Assembly: GCA_963605745.1 (NCBI GenBank)
Contig: CAVCWT010000003.1
Coordinates: 38,577-102,576 of the forward strand
Length of the DNA stretch: 64,000 nt
Source: CAG-791 sp963605745
GTDB taxonomy: Bacteria > Bacillota > Clostridia > Lachnospirales > Lachnospiraceae
Direction of reading: 5' to 3'
Shown here piece after piece: positions 7,767 to 15,919 of the stretch. The position numbers and the translations under genes were made by a program. The stretch's first letter is position 1; every line of letters begins with the position of its first letter. Under the pieces are notes generated by a model. It worked only from the letters and a program-made list of their open reading frames with translations, made no database searches and was not told the origin of the DNA.

Positions 7767-9515
7767 ATGGATAGAGACAAAGAGAAGCTTAGCAAAGAAA
7801 GACCGCAGGAACACGCAGAATGGGTTGCCGGCAGAGATCATCTGACGGGTCTTAGCAGTTTGCACCAGTTCGCCTCCAGAGCCTTTGCTCAGCTGGTAAC
7901 CATGGATCCGGCTCGTGCAGAAGAGACGGTCATTGTGTTCCTGAATTTCCATCATTTCAAACAATACAACCGTAAATTCGGATATGAGGAGGGCGATCTC
8001 GTACTGTGTCGGTTCGCAGATGCGCTGTCAAGCAGCGAGAAGATTGATCTGGCAAGTCGCATTTCGGAGGATCATTTCCTGTTTTTGTCTGAAAAATCAG
8101 CGGTAGAGAACGTTCTGCGGGAGTTGAATCGCCTGCTCAAGTCCATGTCGGGCGCAGGCAAGCTGGAACTGCAGGCCGGAATTTATGATATCAAGCCGAT
8201 GGAATCCGTGATATCTGCCGGAGATAAGGCAAAGGCGGCGGCGGAGAGCCTGCGCGGCAAGGTTGTGGGAGATGTATTCTGGAGATACTACGACCGGGAT
8301 CTGGAGCTCGCTGTGGAGCGCCGCAGTTACATTGTTGAAAACATCGACCGCGCCATCGAATCCGGCTGGATTCAGGTCTATTATCAGCCGGTGGTTCGCA
8401 CACTGACCGGGAAGCTCTGCGGAATGGAGGCCTTGGCCAGATGGGAGGATCCGGCCTACGGGATGATGCCGCCGGGGCTGTTCATCAGTGTTCTTGAGGA
8501 TAATCTCATGATTCACAAGCTGGATCTGGAAATTGTCCGTCTGGTTTGTAAGGATTATCGCCGCGAGACCGATGCCCACAGGAATTTTGTTCCGGTGTCG
8601 TTCAATCTGAGCCGGCTGGATTTTGAACTCTGTGACATTCTGGAAGAGGTGGAACAGATTGTGGCACAGTACGAGGTTCCCAAGGACATGATCCATGTGG
8701 AGGTCACGGAGAGCTCCCTGTCCGGCGATGACAGACATTTAAAGAAAGTCATGAATCAGTTCCACGAACGTGGCTATCAGGTGTGGATGGATGATTTCGG
8801 CAGCGGATATTCGACACTGAATGTTCTGAAGGATTACGAGTTCGATGAAATCAAGATCGATATGCGGTTTTTGTCGGACACCGGGGAACGCTCACTCAAG
8901 ATTATCACTTCAGTCGTTGACATGGCCAAAAAGATCGGAATTCAGACGCTGGCCGAAGGCGTGGAGACGAAAGAGCAGTTGGATTTTCTGAACAGCATCG
9001 GCTGCGAAAAGATCCAGGGGTATTATTACGGCAAGCCGGATCGACTCGCTGCAGGTGCCGGACGGTTCCTAACAGATGATGACAGGGTGGAAATGGAGGA
9101 GGAGCGACATTACTATGATGCGGTCGGAAGAATAAATCTCATTGACGACAGAGCAATCTCGCTGACGGAATATGATGGCACCTCTTTCCGTGTGTGCTAC
9201 ATGAATGACGCATTGGCAGAGATTCTCAGATCTCGCGGCATTATGGATAAAGAGAGCTTACAGGCTGTGTTCAATGATCCATGCTTTATTGCAAGAAAGG
9301 CTCTGGTAGAGGTTTCTGAAATTGCGACAACCGTCAACGGGCGGCATGGTGTGCAGTTCTCCATTGCAGGATGCTTTTATCAGCTCTTGGTGGACTGCAT
9401 TGCAGAGAACGACAGCAGGAAGATGTTCCTGGTAGGCGTATCGAATATAACAGAAGGGGCAGGCGTGAATCGCAGTGAGAGCCGCTTCATGGAACCGGCA
9501 GAGAACGGGATATAG
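7767..9515 (+). CDS. EAL phosphodiesterase with degenerate GGDEF domain
   Basis: Predicted cytosolic cyclic-di-GMP phosphodiesterase. From the ATG at 7767 (GAGG six bases upstream) it has 582 residues. Residues ~25-150 are a GGDEF-like domain (RDHLTGLSSLHQF) whose active-site loop reads ISEDHF instead of GGDEF, so diguanylate cyclase activity is unlikely. The EAL domain (~180-430) keeps E-A-L at 221-223 in GMEALARW, FNLSR, EVTESS, DDFGSGYSTL, the K of EIKIDM, and LAEGVETKEQ then GYYYGKP, all expected for catalysis. The last ~130 residues (SFRVCYMNDALAEIL) resemble a PAS-like sensor. No membrane segments are seen. Confidence 0.88.
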   Translation: MDRDKEKLSKERPQEHAEWVAGRDHLTGLSSLHQFASRAFAQLVTMDPARAEETVIVFLNFHHFKQYNRKFGYEEGDLVLCRFADALSSSEKIDLASRISEDHFLFLSEKSAVENVLRELNRLLKSMSGAGKLELQAGIYDIKPMESVISAGDKAKAAAESLRGKVVGDVFWRYYDRDLELAVERRSYIVENIDRAIESGWIQVYYQPVVRTLTGKLCGMEALARWEDPAYGMMPPGLFISVLEDNLMIHKLDLEIVRLVCKDYRRETDAHRNFVPVSFNLSRLDFELCDILEEVEQIVAQYEVPKDMIHVEVTESSLSGDDRHLKKVMNQFHERGYQVWMDDFGSGYSTLNVLKDYEFDEIKIDMRFLSDTGERSLKIITSVVDMAKKIGIQTLAEGVETKEQLDFLNSIGCEKIQGYYYGKPDRLAAGAGRFLTDDDRVEMEEERHYYDAVGRINLIDDRAISLTEYDGTSFRVCYMNDALAEILRSRGIMDKESLQAVFNDPCFIARKALVEVSEIATTVNGRHGVQFSIAGCFYQLLVDCIAENDSRKMFLVGVSNITEGAGVNRSESRFMEPAENGI

Positions 9516-9544
9516 AATGGGATATAGAACAGACAATTTCAGTC

Positions 9545-9604
9545 ATGAATTTGTGCGAGAGGCGCCCAATTCATGATTGAAATCGCCGGATGCTAAACAG
9601 ATAC
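9545..9604 (+). repeat. Interspersed hairpin repeat unit
   Basis: ATGAATT (9545-9551) pairs with AATTCAT (9568-9574), followed by GATTGAAATC and CTAAACAGATAC. Compared with the 3557 unit, the last stem pair changes from C-G to T-A, keeping the pairing. Confidence 0.6.
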
Positions 9605-9620
9605 ATATAGTTATTATAGA

Positions 9621-9651
9621 AGGGAGTCGGCCAAAAGCTGGCTCCCTTTTT
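9621..9651 (+). terminator. Rho-independent terminator after the EAL gene
   Basis: AGGGAGTCGGC pairs with GCTGGCTCCCTTTTT (11 bp with two wobbles) and is followed by a T-run. Confidence 0.8.
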
Positions 9652-9728
9652 GATAGATGTTGCTGTAAAAATTCCATACAGCGGCTGCAGGGGGGGATTT
9701 AAGATCCCTTTTGACTGTTGATCTGCGG

Positions 9729-9779
9729 TTGACACCGAAGAGGAAATAGTGTAACTTACTGTGAGTTAGAAAATGCTAA
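9729..9779 (+). promoter_or_regulatory. feoA promoter with overlapping operator palindrome
   Basis: TTGACA (9729-9734), a 17-base spacer and TAACTT (9752-9757). The palindrome TAACT-7-AGTTA (9752-9768) covers the -10, followed at once by TTAG-aaaatg-CTAA. This is a likely metal-regulator site; Fur or DtxR type cannot be decided by eye. Confidence 0.55.
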
Positions 9780-9862
9780 TAGACGTTGTACGCCCAAAAA
9801 TAGCGTTGGTAGCATACAACCTGCGTTTGCAGCTGCTTATTACGGCTTGAAAGGAGGCACCT

Positions 9863-10075
9863 GTGACCTTAAATGAAGCGGAACTGGGAGTAGAATATAT
9901 CGTAAAGAAGATCACGACCGACGATGAGGACATGGTCAGCTTCTTGTTTACCCTTGGCTGCTATGAGGGCCAACCGGTCACCGTTGTAACCCGCAAAAAG
10001 CGGAACATGGTTTTGTCGATTAAGGATGCCAGATACAACATTGACAGCGAGCTGGCATCGGTAATTGAGATCTGA
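9863..10075 (+). CDS. feoA: FeoA ferrous iron transport protein A
   Basis: Small cytosolic SH3-like protein that works with FeoB in Fe(II) uptake. Its 70 residues fit the FeoA fold: a short N-terminal strand region (MTLNEAELGVEYIVKKI), the LFTLGCYEGQPVTVV loop in place of the usual LGLxPG turn, then the NMVLSIKDARYNIDSELAS segment. The start is GTG at 9863, six bases after AAGGAGG. It has a strong promoter with an overlapping palindrome and lies 300 bases upstream of feoB. Confidence 0.9.
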   Translation: MTLNEAELGVEYIVKKITTDDEDMVSFLFTLGCYEGQPVTVVTRKKRNMVLSIKDARYNIDSELASVIEI

Positions 10076-10376
10076 TCGTTGCCAGGTGCATATCATTTTC
10101 GATATGAATTGACATGGAACGCAACAATTACGATTTGGTTGCACCGGCAGTGGCGATGGCACCACGAGATACCTGAGAAAAATACGTTTGCGTTTTTTGA
10201 ATTTGGTACGAACGGGTGCCTGTTTTTTGGTATGCGAGTTACGCGTATCTAATTATCGTTCGAAACGGCCAATTGCAAATAGATGCATCTAGATCAGAAT
10301 AGCTGCAGTTGTTTGCAATTAGCTGTTTGATATCAATGCCGTTGGCATGAAATAAATATGAGGAGGAACGTTTACC
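10076..10376 (+). other. feoA-feoB intergenic region
   Basis: About 300 bases without a gene. It contains a TTGACA at 10108 with no convincing -10, and an inverted repeat AATTGCAAA/TTTGCAATT (about 10272 and 10313) that could be a regulatory hairpin before feoB. A GAGGAGGAAC ribosome site precedes the feoB ATG. Confidence 0.4.
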
Positions 10377-12368
10377 ATGAGAATTGCGTTAACAGGTAAT
10401 CCGAACAGCGGAAAAACCACAATGTACAACGCACTGACGGGCCGCAGTGAGAAAATCGGAAACTGGGCCGGTGTTACCGTAGACAGAAAGGAAAGCCCGA
10501 TCAAGAAGTCTTACTACAGCGGCGCGAAGGAGCTGATCGCTGTCGACCTTCCGGGTGCCTATTCCATGTCTCCCTTCACTTCGGAGGAGAGCATCACCAG
10601 CAGCTATGTCAGAAACGAGCATCCGGATGCGATCATCAACATCGTTGATGCAACGAACCTGAGCCGCAGCCTGTTCTTTACCACACAGCTTCTGGAGCTG
10701 GGTGTTCCGGTGGTTGTTGCACTGAACAAGACCGATATCAACGAGAAAAAGGACACCAAGATCAATGAAAAGCTCCTGTCCGAGAAACTGGGATGCCCTG
10801 TCATCAAGACAACGGCAATCTCGGATCAGGGCCTGAAGGACTGCGTTGCAGCAGCAGCGGAGCTCGAGGGCAAGGGCCAGAAGGCTCCCTATGTACAGGG
10901 CGATATTGATCTGACCAACAAGCAGGTCGTCATCGAGGCTGACAAGAAGCGTTTCGATTTCGTGAATGCCATCGTTTCTGAGGTTGAGGATCGTAAGATT
11001 CTGACGAAGGAGAAGAATATCGGTGATAAGATTGATGCGGTTATCACACATCCCATCATCGGAATCGTTGTTTTTGCTGCTGTAATGTGGCTGGTATTCT
11101 ACATCTCCCAGTCTACCGTAGGTACCTGGCTGGCAGATATCCTGACTGGTTGGATCGAGACCTTCCAGGGCTGGGTCGGCGATATGCTGGGCGATGCAAA
11201 CCCGGTACTGTATGCCCTTCTGGTTGATGGTATCATCGGCGGTGTAGGTGCCGTAGTTGGCTTCCTTCCGCTGGTTATGGTTATGTACTTCCTCATCGCT
11301 CTTCTGGAGGATTGTGGATACATGTCCAGAGCAACCGTTGTACTGGACCCGATCTTCAAGCGCGTAGGACTTTCCGGTAAGACCGTTATTCCGCTGGTTC
11401 TGGGAACCGGCTGCGGCATCCCCGCCATCATGTCCTGCCGTACCATCCGCAACGAGCGTGAGCGCCGCGCATCCGCAATGCTGGCAACCTTCATGCCCTG
11501 CGGTGCAAAGCTCCCTGTTATCGCTCTGTTCGCAGGTGCTTTCTTTGCAGATGAATCCTGGGTTGGACCTACCATGTACTTTGTAGGTATCCTTCTGATT
11601 CTGCTGTGGGCACTGATCGTCAAGATGATCACAGGTATGAAGTACAGAAAGAGCTTCTTCATCATCGAGCTCCCGGAGTACAAGGTACCTTCCCTGAAGT
11701 TCGCAGCAATGTCCATGTTGGAGCGTGGTAAGGCTTACATCGTAAAGGCCGGAACCATCATCCTTGTTTGCAACACTGTAGTACAGATGATGCAGACCTT
11801 TACCATCACCTTCCAGACAGCAGCAGATGATGCATCGGATTCCATCCTTGCACTGGTTGCACATCCGTTTGCAATCCTGATCGTCCCGATCGTAGGTGTT
11901 GTCTCCTGGCAGCTGGCCGCTGCAGCTGTTACCGGCTTCATCGCAAAGGAGAACGTTGTAGGAACCATCGCTACCTGCTTTGCCATCACGAACTTCATCG
12001 ATACGGAGGAGCTGGAGATGGCAGCCGGCGCCGGAAATGACGTCATGGCTATTATGCAGATTACAAAGATAGCAGCTCTTGCATACCTGATGTTCAACCT
12101 GTACACACCGCCTTGCTTTGCAGCACTGGGTGCTCTTCGCTCCGAGCTGCAGTCGAAAAAGTGGTTCTGGGCAGCAGTTGGTCTGCAGCTGATGACCGGC
12201 TACACCGTTGGTTTCCTGGTATACCAGATCGGAACTCTGGCAACAACCGGCGCTGTTGGCGCAGGCTTTGTCCCTGGACTGATCGCTGTTGTGATCATGG
12301 TTGCCATTGTTGCATCCCTGTGCGTAAAGGGCCAGAAAGCCGTTGCCACAGAGTACAAGCTGGACTAA
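10377..12368 (+). CDS. feoB: FeoB ferrous iron transporter
   Basis: Polytopic membrane protein with a cytosolic G domain that imports Fe(II). The N-terminal G protein domain shows G1 GNPNSGKTT at residues 7-15, NWAGVTVDRKE, G3 DLPGAYSMSP and G4 NKTD. The membrane part has the paired Gate motifs (LEDCGYMSRATVV, GTGCGIPAIMSCRT, CGAKLPVIALFAGAFF). Its 663 residues match the shorter Firmicutes FeoB forms. Downstream lie a Cys-rich FeoB-associated protein and an HMA protein, an ordinary Feo arrangement for Clostridia. Confidence 0.97.
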   Translation: MRIALTGNPNSGKTTMYNALTGRSEKIGNWAGVTVDRKESPIKKSYYSGAKELIAVDLPGAYSMSPFTSEESITSSYVRNEHPDAIINIVDATNLSRSLFFTTQLLELGVPVVVALNKTDINEKKDTKINEKLLSEKLGCPVIKTTAISDQGLKDCVAAAAELEGKGQKAPYVQGDIDLTNKQVVIEADKKRFDFVNAIVSEVEDRKILTKEKNIGDKIDAVITHPIIGIVVFAAVMWLVFYISQSTVGTWLADILTGWIETFQGWVGDMLGDANPVLYALLVDGIIGGVGAVVGFLPLVMVMYFLIALLEDCGYMSRATVVLDPIFKRVGLSGKTVIPLVLGTGCGIPAIMSCRTIRNERERRASAMLATFMPCGAKLPVIALFAGAFFADESWVGPTMYFVGILLILLWALIVKMITGMKYRKSFFIIELPEYKVPSLKFAAMSMLERGKAYIVKAGTIILVCNTVVQMMQTFTITFQTAADDASDSILALVAHPFAILIVPIVGVVSWQLAAAAVTGFIAKENVVGTIATCFAITNFIDTEELEMAAGAGNDVMAIMQITKIAALAYLMFNLYTPPCFAALGALRSELQSKKWFWAAVGLQLMTGYTVGFLVYQIGTLATTGAVGAGFVPGLIAVVIMVAIVASLCVKGQKAVATEYKLD

Positions 12369-12483
12369 GATGTATTCATCAGATGCTGTAAAGATTGCGG
12401 GAGCGTAAATTACGTAGCAATCCTAAGCGGCCGAGGATCAGAAAATGATCTGATCCCGGAATCTTCAGATTTGAGGTGATCGT

Positions 12484-12678
12484 GTGTTAGCGAATATTAT
12501 TGCAACCGTCATTTTGTTGCTGATCGTTGGAGGCGCCTGCATGTATATCTACCGCGTCCGCAAAAAAGGCAGCGTCAAATGCATCGGGTGCCCGTCTGCC
12601 GGCTCCTGCCATTCCCATGGGGGATGCGGGTCACAGACGAAATCAAAGACACCGTCCGAGAGCAAAACGAATGCGTAG
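12484..12678 (+). CDS. FeoB-associated Cys-rich membrane protein
   Basis: A 64-residue protein with one N-terminal membrane helix (IIATVILLLIVGGACMYIY) followed by a cytosolic Cys/His tail: CIGCPSAGSCHSHGGC. This is the pattern of the FeoB-associated Cys-rich family found beside feoB in Firmicutes; it is presumed to bind iron leaving the transporter, though its role is not established. GTG start with GAGGTG upstream. A GC-rich hairpin follows at 12691-12715. Confidence 0.85.
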   Translation: MLANIIATVILLLIVGGACMYIYRVRKKGSVKCIGCPSAGSCHSHGGCGSQTKSKTPSESKTNA

Positions 12679-12690
12679 ACATTACAGAGA

Positions 12691-12715
12691 GGGGCTGCCG
12701 GGTGGCGGCCCCTTT
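12691..12715 (+). terminator. Hairpin, probable terminator of the feo genes
   Basis: GGGGCTGCC pairs with GGCGGCCCC around GGGT and is followed by only three Ts, so termination is likely but not certain. Confidence 0.5.
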
Positions 12716-12801
12716 CATGCATTTGGAACATCTGCCATCAGAGATATCCTTGCAGATCATTTAGCGAAGGGACTCTGAATTATCATTCGATGTGCGGAAC
12801 A

Positions 12802-12831
12802 TTGACAGCTGCAGCTATAACGAGATATCTA
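12802..12831 (+). promoter_or_regulatory. Promoter of the HMA protein gene
   Basis: TTGACA (12802-12807), an 18-base spacer and TATCTA (12826-12831), about 85 bases before the ATG at 12915. Confidence 0.5.
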
Positions 12832-12914
12832 TCGCGAGTTGGCTGTTCTGAAGTGTCACTCAATATGCTGAATATTGACAGGATGGATAAGGCAGATGCC
12901 GCGTGGAGGAAGTT

Positions 12915-13274
12915 ATGGAAAATGTGCTCATTGTAATTCTCCTGATTGTGATTCTGGTTCCCGCCGTGAGAACAGCGGCGAAACATATGCGGGGCGAGGG
13001 AGACTGCTGCGGCGGCCCGAAGGAAAAGCCCATCAAAAAGAAAATGAGCGGAAAGCCGATTAGGAAGATCCGGCTCAGCATCGACGGAATGATGTGCAAC
13101 AACTGCCGCGTTCGGGTGGAAAATGGTCTCAATGCCATGGACGGCGTCCTGGCGAAGGTTTCACTTGCTGACAAGGAGGCCGTCGTGTCTCTTTACAAGG
13201 ACATTGATGTGCAGGAGATCCTGAACAAGATCGAATCCATGGAATACAAGGCATCCGTGAAAGGAAACGGATGA
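12915..13274 (+). CDS. Membrane-anchored heavy-metal-associated (HMA) domain protein
   Basis: A 119-residue protein with an N-terminal membrane helix (VLIVILLIVILVPAV), a linker with a CCGGPKEK motif, then an HMA-type ferredoxin-like domain with the metal-binding MMCNNC at about residues 57-62 (consensus MxCxxC). ATG 12915 is chosen because GGAGGA precedes it by five bases; the GTG at 12903 overlaps that site. Its place after the Feo genes suggests that it binds a divalent or soft metal at the membrane. Both a DCCGG tail motif and the HMA cysteines could ligate metal. The specific metal is unknown. Confidence 0.75.
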   Translation: MENVLIVILLIVILVPAVRTAAKHMRGEGDCCGGPKEKPIKKKMSGKPIRKIRLSIDGMMCNNCRVRVENGLNAMDGVLAKVSLADKEAVVSLYKDIDVQEILNKIESMEYKASVKGNG

Positions 13275-13280
13275 GGGAAA

Positions 13281-13472
13281 GGAATTTGAACCTTGGGACC
13301 CTGGAACTACCCGGATTGCTACGCGCTTTGCGCTCCCGCAATCCGCAAAATATTCGTAATCCGCTCATTTTTCTGCGAAAAATGGCTACTTACTCATATT
13401 TTGGCGGGTCCCAAGGTCAACTCCCCTCTTGAGAGCAAGCCCTCATCGGGAATTTGAACCTTGGAACCCTGG
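13281..13472. repeat. Cloverleaf-like inverted/direct repeat element
   Basis: TTGAACCTTGGGACCC (13286-13301) faces GGGTCCCAAGGTCAA (13406-13420), forming a long outer stem. Inside are two hairpins: GGATTGC/GCAATCC (13313-13319, 13338-13344) and CATTTTT/AAAAATG (13366-13372, 13378-13384). A third arm copy, GAATTTGAACCTTGGAACCC, lies at 13450-13469. No coding potential or identified RNA family. Confidence 0.55.
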
Positions 13473-13486
13473 TGGCATATAATGAT

Positions 13487-13526
13487 GGACGACATCCGGC
13501 GATGGTGCCGTGATGTCGTCCTTTTT
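13487..13526 (+). terminator. Strong rho-independent terminator upstream of proA
   Basis: GGACGACATC pairs with GATGTCGTCC and is followed by TTTTT. It ends only 35 bases before the proA ATG, so it may act as an attenuator or terminate the HMA transcript. Confidence 0.8.
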
Positions 13527-13561
13527 GTATGGATTGGGATCGTGAGGAAGAGGTACACAGA

Positions 13562-14992
13562 ATGAATCAGATCAAAGAGGCAGCTCGCAGCATGAAACGT
13601 ACAGCACCGGAGCTGGCGGCCACCTCGCTGGAGCAGCGAAATGCCGCTCTGGAGAGCATCGCTGCTGCACTGGAACAGCATGAGGAAGAGATCTATGCCG
13701 CCAACCACCGGGATCTGGAGGCCGCCGAGCAGGCGCACCTTGCTCCTTCTATTCAAAAGCGGCTCAAATACGACCAGGCGAAAATGCGTGACAGCATCGC
13801 AGGTCTTCGCCAGCTGAAAGGACTGCCGGATCCCCTGGGGAAGCGCCTTATGGCAAGACAGCTGGATGAGGGGCTCGATCTGTATCGGATCAGCGTACCC
13901 ATCGGGGTGGTCGGTGTTATTTTTGAGGCGAGGCCGGATGCCATGGTGCAGGTTGCATCTTTGTGCATTAAGAGCGGGAACTGTGCGGTCTTAAAGGGCG
14001 GCAAAGAGACCGCAGAGACGAACCGGGTATTGTTCCGTATCATCAAGGAGGCCGTTGTTGCGGCTGGCCTTCCGGAGGATTGTCTGTACCAGGCAGAGGG
14101 GCACAGCGAAATCGATGAGCTGCTCTCCTGCGAGGACGAGGTAGACCTTTTAATCCCCCGCGGGTCCAATCGATTCGTTCGTTATATTATGGAACATACG
14201 AAGATTCCGGTAATGGGACATTCCAGCGGAATCTGCCACATCTATGTAGACGAGAAGGTAGACGAAGAGCAGGCGATTCCGATCATTGTGGATGCGAAAA
14301 CGCAGTATCCCGCGGCCTGCAACGCTGCGGAGACATTGTTGATCCACCGCGGGATTGCAGCTGAGTTCCTGCCGAAGGCAGCGGAGGCACTGACGAAGGC
14401 CGGTGTGAGGCTTCACGGGACGAAGGAGGCGGCAGAGCTGCTGCGTTCCTGCACGCAGCAGGAGAGTGTGTGCGCACTTAAGGCAAATGGCGGCGAGTAT
14501 GCGACATGCGAAAAGACGACCGCAGCAGTGGAAACGGACAGCGGCGCAGGCGAAAAGACGGCCACGGCAGCGGAAACGTCGCTGCCGGAGATGGATGTTA
14601 TGGAGGAGTCGGATTTTGCTACAGAATATGGAGACCTGGAGATCTCTGTGAAGCTGGTTGGAGATGTGCAGGAGGCCGTGGAGCACATCAATCACTATGG
14701 CTCGCATCACACGGATGCCATTCTGACGACGAACGATGCAGCGGCAGAGTATTTCATGCAGCGAGTTGACAGCGCCGGCGTCTACCGAAACTGTTCCACA
14801 AGGTTTGCCGATGGCTTCCGCTACGGCTTTGGCGCAGAGGTCGGGATCAGCACCGGCAAGCTCCACGCCAGGGGGCCCGTAGGTTTGGAAGGACTGGTTA
14901 CCTATAAGTACCGGCTCTATGGCCATGGCCAGATTGTTGCAGACTATGCGGCGGGCAAGAGCGCCTTTCACCACAAAGATCTAATGCGATGA
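13562..14992 (+). CDS. proA: Gamma-glutamyl phosphate reductase with internal insertion
   Basis: Second enzyme of proline synthesis: NADPH reduction of gamma-glutamyl phosphate to glutamate semialdehyde. The start ATG at 13562 follows GAGGAAGAGG. Aldehyde-dehydrogenase-fold features are IGVVGVIFEARPDAMVQVAS, LKGGKE, IPRGSN and the nucleophile Cys253 in PAACNAAETLL. At 476 residues it is about 60 longer than usual; the excess is mostly a Thr/Ala/Glu-rich stretch at residues ~297-343 (containing EKTTAAVETDSGAGEKTATA) just before the conserved DFATEYGDLEISVK. No proB is in the window. Confidence 0.93.
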   Translation: MNQIKEAARSMKRTAPELAATSLEQRNAALESIAAALEQHEEEIYAANHRDLEAAEQAHLAPSIQKRLKYDQAKMRDSIAGLRQLKGLPDPLGKRLMARQLDEGLDLYRISVPIGVVGVIFEARPDAMVQVASLCIKSGNCAVLKGGKETAETNRVLFRIIKEAVVAAGLPEDCLYQAEGHSEIDELLSCEDEVDLLIPRGSNRFVRYIMEHTKIPVMGHSSGICHIYVDEKVDEEQAIPIIVDAKTQYPAACNAAETLLIHRGIAAEFLPKAAEALTKAGVRLHGTKEAAELLRSCTQQESVCALKANGGEYATCEKTTAAVETDSGAGEKTATAAETSLPEMDVMEESDFATEYGDLEISVKLVGDVQEAVEHINHYGSHHTDAILTTNDAAAEYFMQRVDSAGVYRNCSTRFADGFRYGFGAEVGISTGKLHARGPVGLEGLVTYKYRLYGHGQIVADYAAGKSAFHHKDLMR

Positions 14993-15074
14993 TTTATTTT
15001 TACTGTCGTTTACTGTTCTAAATTTGTTTTACTGTTGTTTACTCAAAGTTTCCGGATCTGGGGCAGGTTATTTT

Positions 15075-15131
15075 GTATCTGTTTAGCACCTGTCTATTTC
15101 AACATGAATAGGCCGCCTGCGGACGGATTCA
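15075..15131 (-). repeat. Interspersed hairpin repeat unit, inverted orientation
   Basis: On the minus strand this reads TGAATCC...ATTCATGTTGAAA...GGTGCTAAACAGATAC, matching the units at 3557 and 9545. The flanking AT-rich bases 15000-15060 repeat TTTACTGT three times; nothing else is seen there. Confidence 0.6.
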
Positions 15132-15176
15132 GATTGGGCAAAAAATGACACATACGGAGAGGATGAAGGAATAGTT

Positions 15177-15737
15177 ATGCAGCAACTGACATTATACAAT
15201 GGCCGACCGGAGCCGGAGCAGATTGCGGGAAGAGAGGACAAGGAGGTTCGTGTTTATGACCTTTTGGACTCTCTGGCGATTTCCTATCAGAGAACCGATC
15301 ACGGTCATGCAGACACCATGGAGGCCTGCCACGACATCGATGCGGTTCTGGATTGTCTGGTGTGCAAGAATCTGTTCCTCTGCAACCGGCAGCAGACGAA
15401 ATTCTATCTCCTGATGATGCCGGGGGATAAGCCGTTTAAGACCAAGGAACTGTCCTCACAGATCAATTCAGCGAGACTCTCGTTTGCCTCTTCGGAGAAA
15501 ATGGAGGAATATCTGGACATTCAGCCGGGATCTGTCAGCATTATGGGACTGATGAATGATCATGACAATCAGGTGCAGCTGTTGGTGGACGAGGATGTGG
15601 TCAAGGGGGAATACCTTGGCTGTCACCCTTGTGTCAACACCTCCAGCCTGAAGCTCAAGGTGAAGGACGTGTTCGACACCTTCCTGCCGGCCGTGCATCA
15701 CGAACCGATCTATGTCAGATTGACGGGTGAGACGTAA
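15177..15737 (+). CDS. YbaK/ProX-type prolyl-tRNA deacylase-like protein
   Basis: Probably a free-standing trans-editing enzyme that clears misacylated tRNA (the PrdX/ProXp family acts on Ala-tRNA-Pro). The 186 residues show the family architecture: a N-terminal RVYDLLDSLAISYQRTDH segment, KNLFLCN with the conserved lysine, TKFYLLMMPGDK, and the C-terminal CHPCVNTSSLKL loop. The length fits the INS-like single-domain proteins. It lies just downstream of proA, which also concerns proline, but with its own ATG and a repeat-containing gap, so shared control is not shown. Confidence 0.82.
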   Translation: MQQLTLYNGRPEPEQIAGREDKEVRVYDLLDSLAISYQRTDHGHADTMEACHDIDAVLDCLVCKNLFLCNRQQTKFYLLMMPGDKPFKTKELSSQINSARLSFASSEKMEEYLDIQPGSVSIMGLMNDHDNQVQLLVDEDVVKGEYLGCHPCVNTSSLKLKVKDVFDTFLPAVHHEPIYVRLTGET

Positions 15738-15873
15738 TTGGGACCCGGCAGGAGAGGCGAGGCACGAATTGTTGGAGGAGACGTAATTTTGACCTGATAT
15801 CGGTGTATTGCAAACGCTGTGCGGGCTGGTGAGGCCGTCATTTCCCACAGTGTGAGGAAAGGGGCGTGCGTGG

Positions 15874-15879
15874 TATACT
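15874..15879 (+). promoter_or_regulatory. Extended -10 promoter of the cyclophilin gene
   Basis: TGG-TATACT about 40 bases before the ATG; no clear -35. Confidence 0.5.
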
Positions 15880-15919
15880 GATGTGTATGAAGTGAAAAAG
15901 CTACAAAAGGAGATGGAGT

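Noticed and set aside
10389..11864. A 491-codon minus-strand frame opposite feoB
   Set aside because: feoB is certain on the plus strand; the antisense frame is a compositional shadow.
13281..13472. Possible tRNA because of TTTGAACC-like strings
   Set aside because: No acceptor stem, anticodon arm or CCA-proximal pairing of tRNA size can be built.
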